DNA of 64,000 nt from an uncultured Flammeovirgaceae bacterium (GTDB lineage Bacteria; Bacteroidota; Bacteroidia; Cytophagales; Cyclobacteriaceae). Made by a program: the position numbers and the translations under genes. The notes beneath the pieces were generated by a model. It worked only from the letters and a program-made list of their open reading frames with translations, did no database searches and was not told the DNA's origin. Below, piece by piece: positions 63,513-64,000 of this stretch (positions are counted from its first letter, which is position 1; each line of letters opens with the position of its first letter). The stretch spans positions 1 through 64,000 of the forward strand of contig CAKZYA010000046.1 of assembly GCA_937883755.1 (NCBI GenBank). The letters run 5' to 3'.

Positions 63513-63890
63513 ATGAAAATAATAATCACCCTATTCGTTTTCTCCTTTTCCGTAGTAAACATATTCGCTCAAACTGCTATAGATTTACCAAAGAACGAGA
63601 AGAAAGCACTAAAACAAGCGGAAAAGCTACGAAAACAGCTCCTCAGAGGTGCTGACTTTAATGAGTTGGCTAAGAAGCACTCTGATGATCCGGGTTCTGG
63701 ACCTCATGGTGGAGAAATGGGAAGCGTTCAATTTAGGCAGTTTGTGCCGGAGTATGACTCAGGCGTACTGGCACTAAATGTTGGCGAAATCTCCAAGCCA
63801 GTTCGGACTAAGTTTGGCTACCACCTGATTGAGTTACTAGAGAAAGATGAGACCACATTTACCTCTCGCCATATCTTAATTAAGCCTTGA
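63513..63890 (+). CDS. Small secreted parvulin-like peptidyl-prolyl isomerase
   Basis: This 125-residue protein has a signal peptide (IIITLFVFSFSVVNIFAQ) and a parvulin-like domain: LLRGADFNELAKKHSDDPGS, GPHGGEMGSVQFRQFVPEYD, and VGEISKPVRTKFGYHLIELL. The usual first strand of a parvulin (xRHILIK) is missing at the N-terminus but occurs at the very end (FTSRHILIKP). So it is either a permuted form or the first part of a tandem parvulin cut short. I tried the reading frame past the stop and found no continuing parvulin. It probably acts in periplasmic protein folding. Confidence 0.72.
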   Translation: MKIIITLFVFSFSVVNIFAQTAIDLPKNEKKALKQAEKLRKQLLRGADFNELAKKHSDDPGSGPHGGEMGSVQFRQFVPEYDSGVLALNVGEISKPVRTKFGYHLIELLEKDETTFTSRHILIKP

Positions 63891-63973
63891 AAGTTTCTAC
63901 ATCTGCCCGAAGCCTTGCTCATTAATCTTCGTATTAATTAGTATCTTAGCTTTACTAAGGAAAATAAAGAGTC

Positions 63974-64000
63974 ATGGAACAGCCTCAAGTAACTCAACGA
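63974..64000 (+). CDS. Possible start of a gene cut by the window end
   Basis: An ATG at 63974 opens a frame (MEQPQVTQR) that runs off the edge. The AT-rich sequence before it contains an AAAGAG-like stretch that could be a ribosome site. Nothing more can be said about the product. Confidence 0.3.

Noticed and set aside
1-64000. CRISPR array, tRNA, rRNA, insertion sequence or prophage
   Set aside because: No regularly spaced repeats, cloverleaf-like sequence, transposase, integrase or phage genes were recognised on reading.

Overview
The window looks like a chromosomal segment of a Bacteroidota bacterium, most likely a free-living Cytophagales-type organism. This is inferred from a SusC/SusD outer-membrane pair, a GldB-type gliding lipoprotein, two very large secreted proteins with C-terminal type IX secretion (T9SS) sorting domains, a menaquinone gene (menE), and promoters of the TAnnTTTG type. 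No phage, plasmid, insertion sequence, CRISPR array, rRNA or tRNA gene was seen.

Region 1 (about 0.27-15.4 kb) is a Wzx/Wzy-type exopolysaccharide or capsule locus built as two convergent arms. The + arm has a Wza-like export lipoprotein, a Wzc-like co-polymerase/tyrosine kinase, a Wzx flippase, a sulfotransferase and a glycosyltransferase. The - arm starts with a polyprenyl-phosphate sugar-phosphate transferase and continues with a WecG/TagA-type transferase, a sugar-nucleotide epimerase, two GT4 transferases, a second sulfotransferase of another family and a Wzy-like polymerase/ligase. The two arms overlap tail to tail. Two sulfotransferases suggest the product is a sulfated polysaccharide.

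Region 2 (15.9-26.3 kb) holds an unrecognised protein, menE translationally coupled to a stand-alone nuoL-like gene, a Tat-exported histidinol-phosphate-aminotransferase-like enzyme, a GNAT acetyltransferase, a small asnB plus GT4 pair, and gldB.

Region 3 (26.3-36 kb) encodes surface and secreted proteins: a beta-barrel protein, a 1377-residue choice-of-anchor/phytase-esterase/fasciclin protein, a DUF4112 membrane protein, and a seven-repeat, probably beta-propeller, T9SS protein followed by a small lipoprotein.

Region 4 (36.3-53.5 kb) is mixed metabolism and envelope: a cystathionine gamma-synthase/lyase, a VTT-domain membrane protein, an orphan SusC/SusD pair with an unusually long spacer carrying a C-rich hairpin repeat, a MOSC protein, gpmI with a matrixin-like lipoprotein protease and a WbuC-type cupin downstream, an exported aminopeptidase P, a secreted bicupin, an SNase-lamin-tail fusion, an NhaC antiporter and a DEDDy 3'-5' exonuclease.

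Region 5 (53.5-58.9 kb) is a fatty-acid/translation cluster on the - strand: DUF177, rpmF, plsX, fabH, efp, accB, accC. Region 6 (59-64 kb) has a secreted TPR protein, an aldehyde dehydrogenase with its DUF779 partner and a divergent AraC regulator, and a small secreted parvulin-like protein with an unusual strand order.

The best candidates for something new are the sulfated-polysaccharide locus with two unrelated sulfotransferases, the seven-repeat T9SS protein with its lipoprotein, the SNase-lamin-tail fusion, the apparently permuted parvulin, and the intergenic inverted repeats. I did not find a clear new defence or mobile system.
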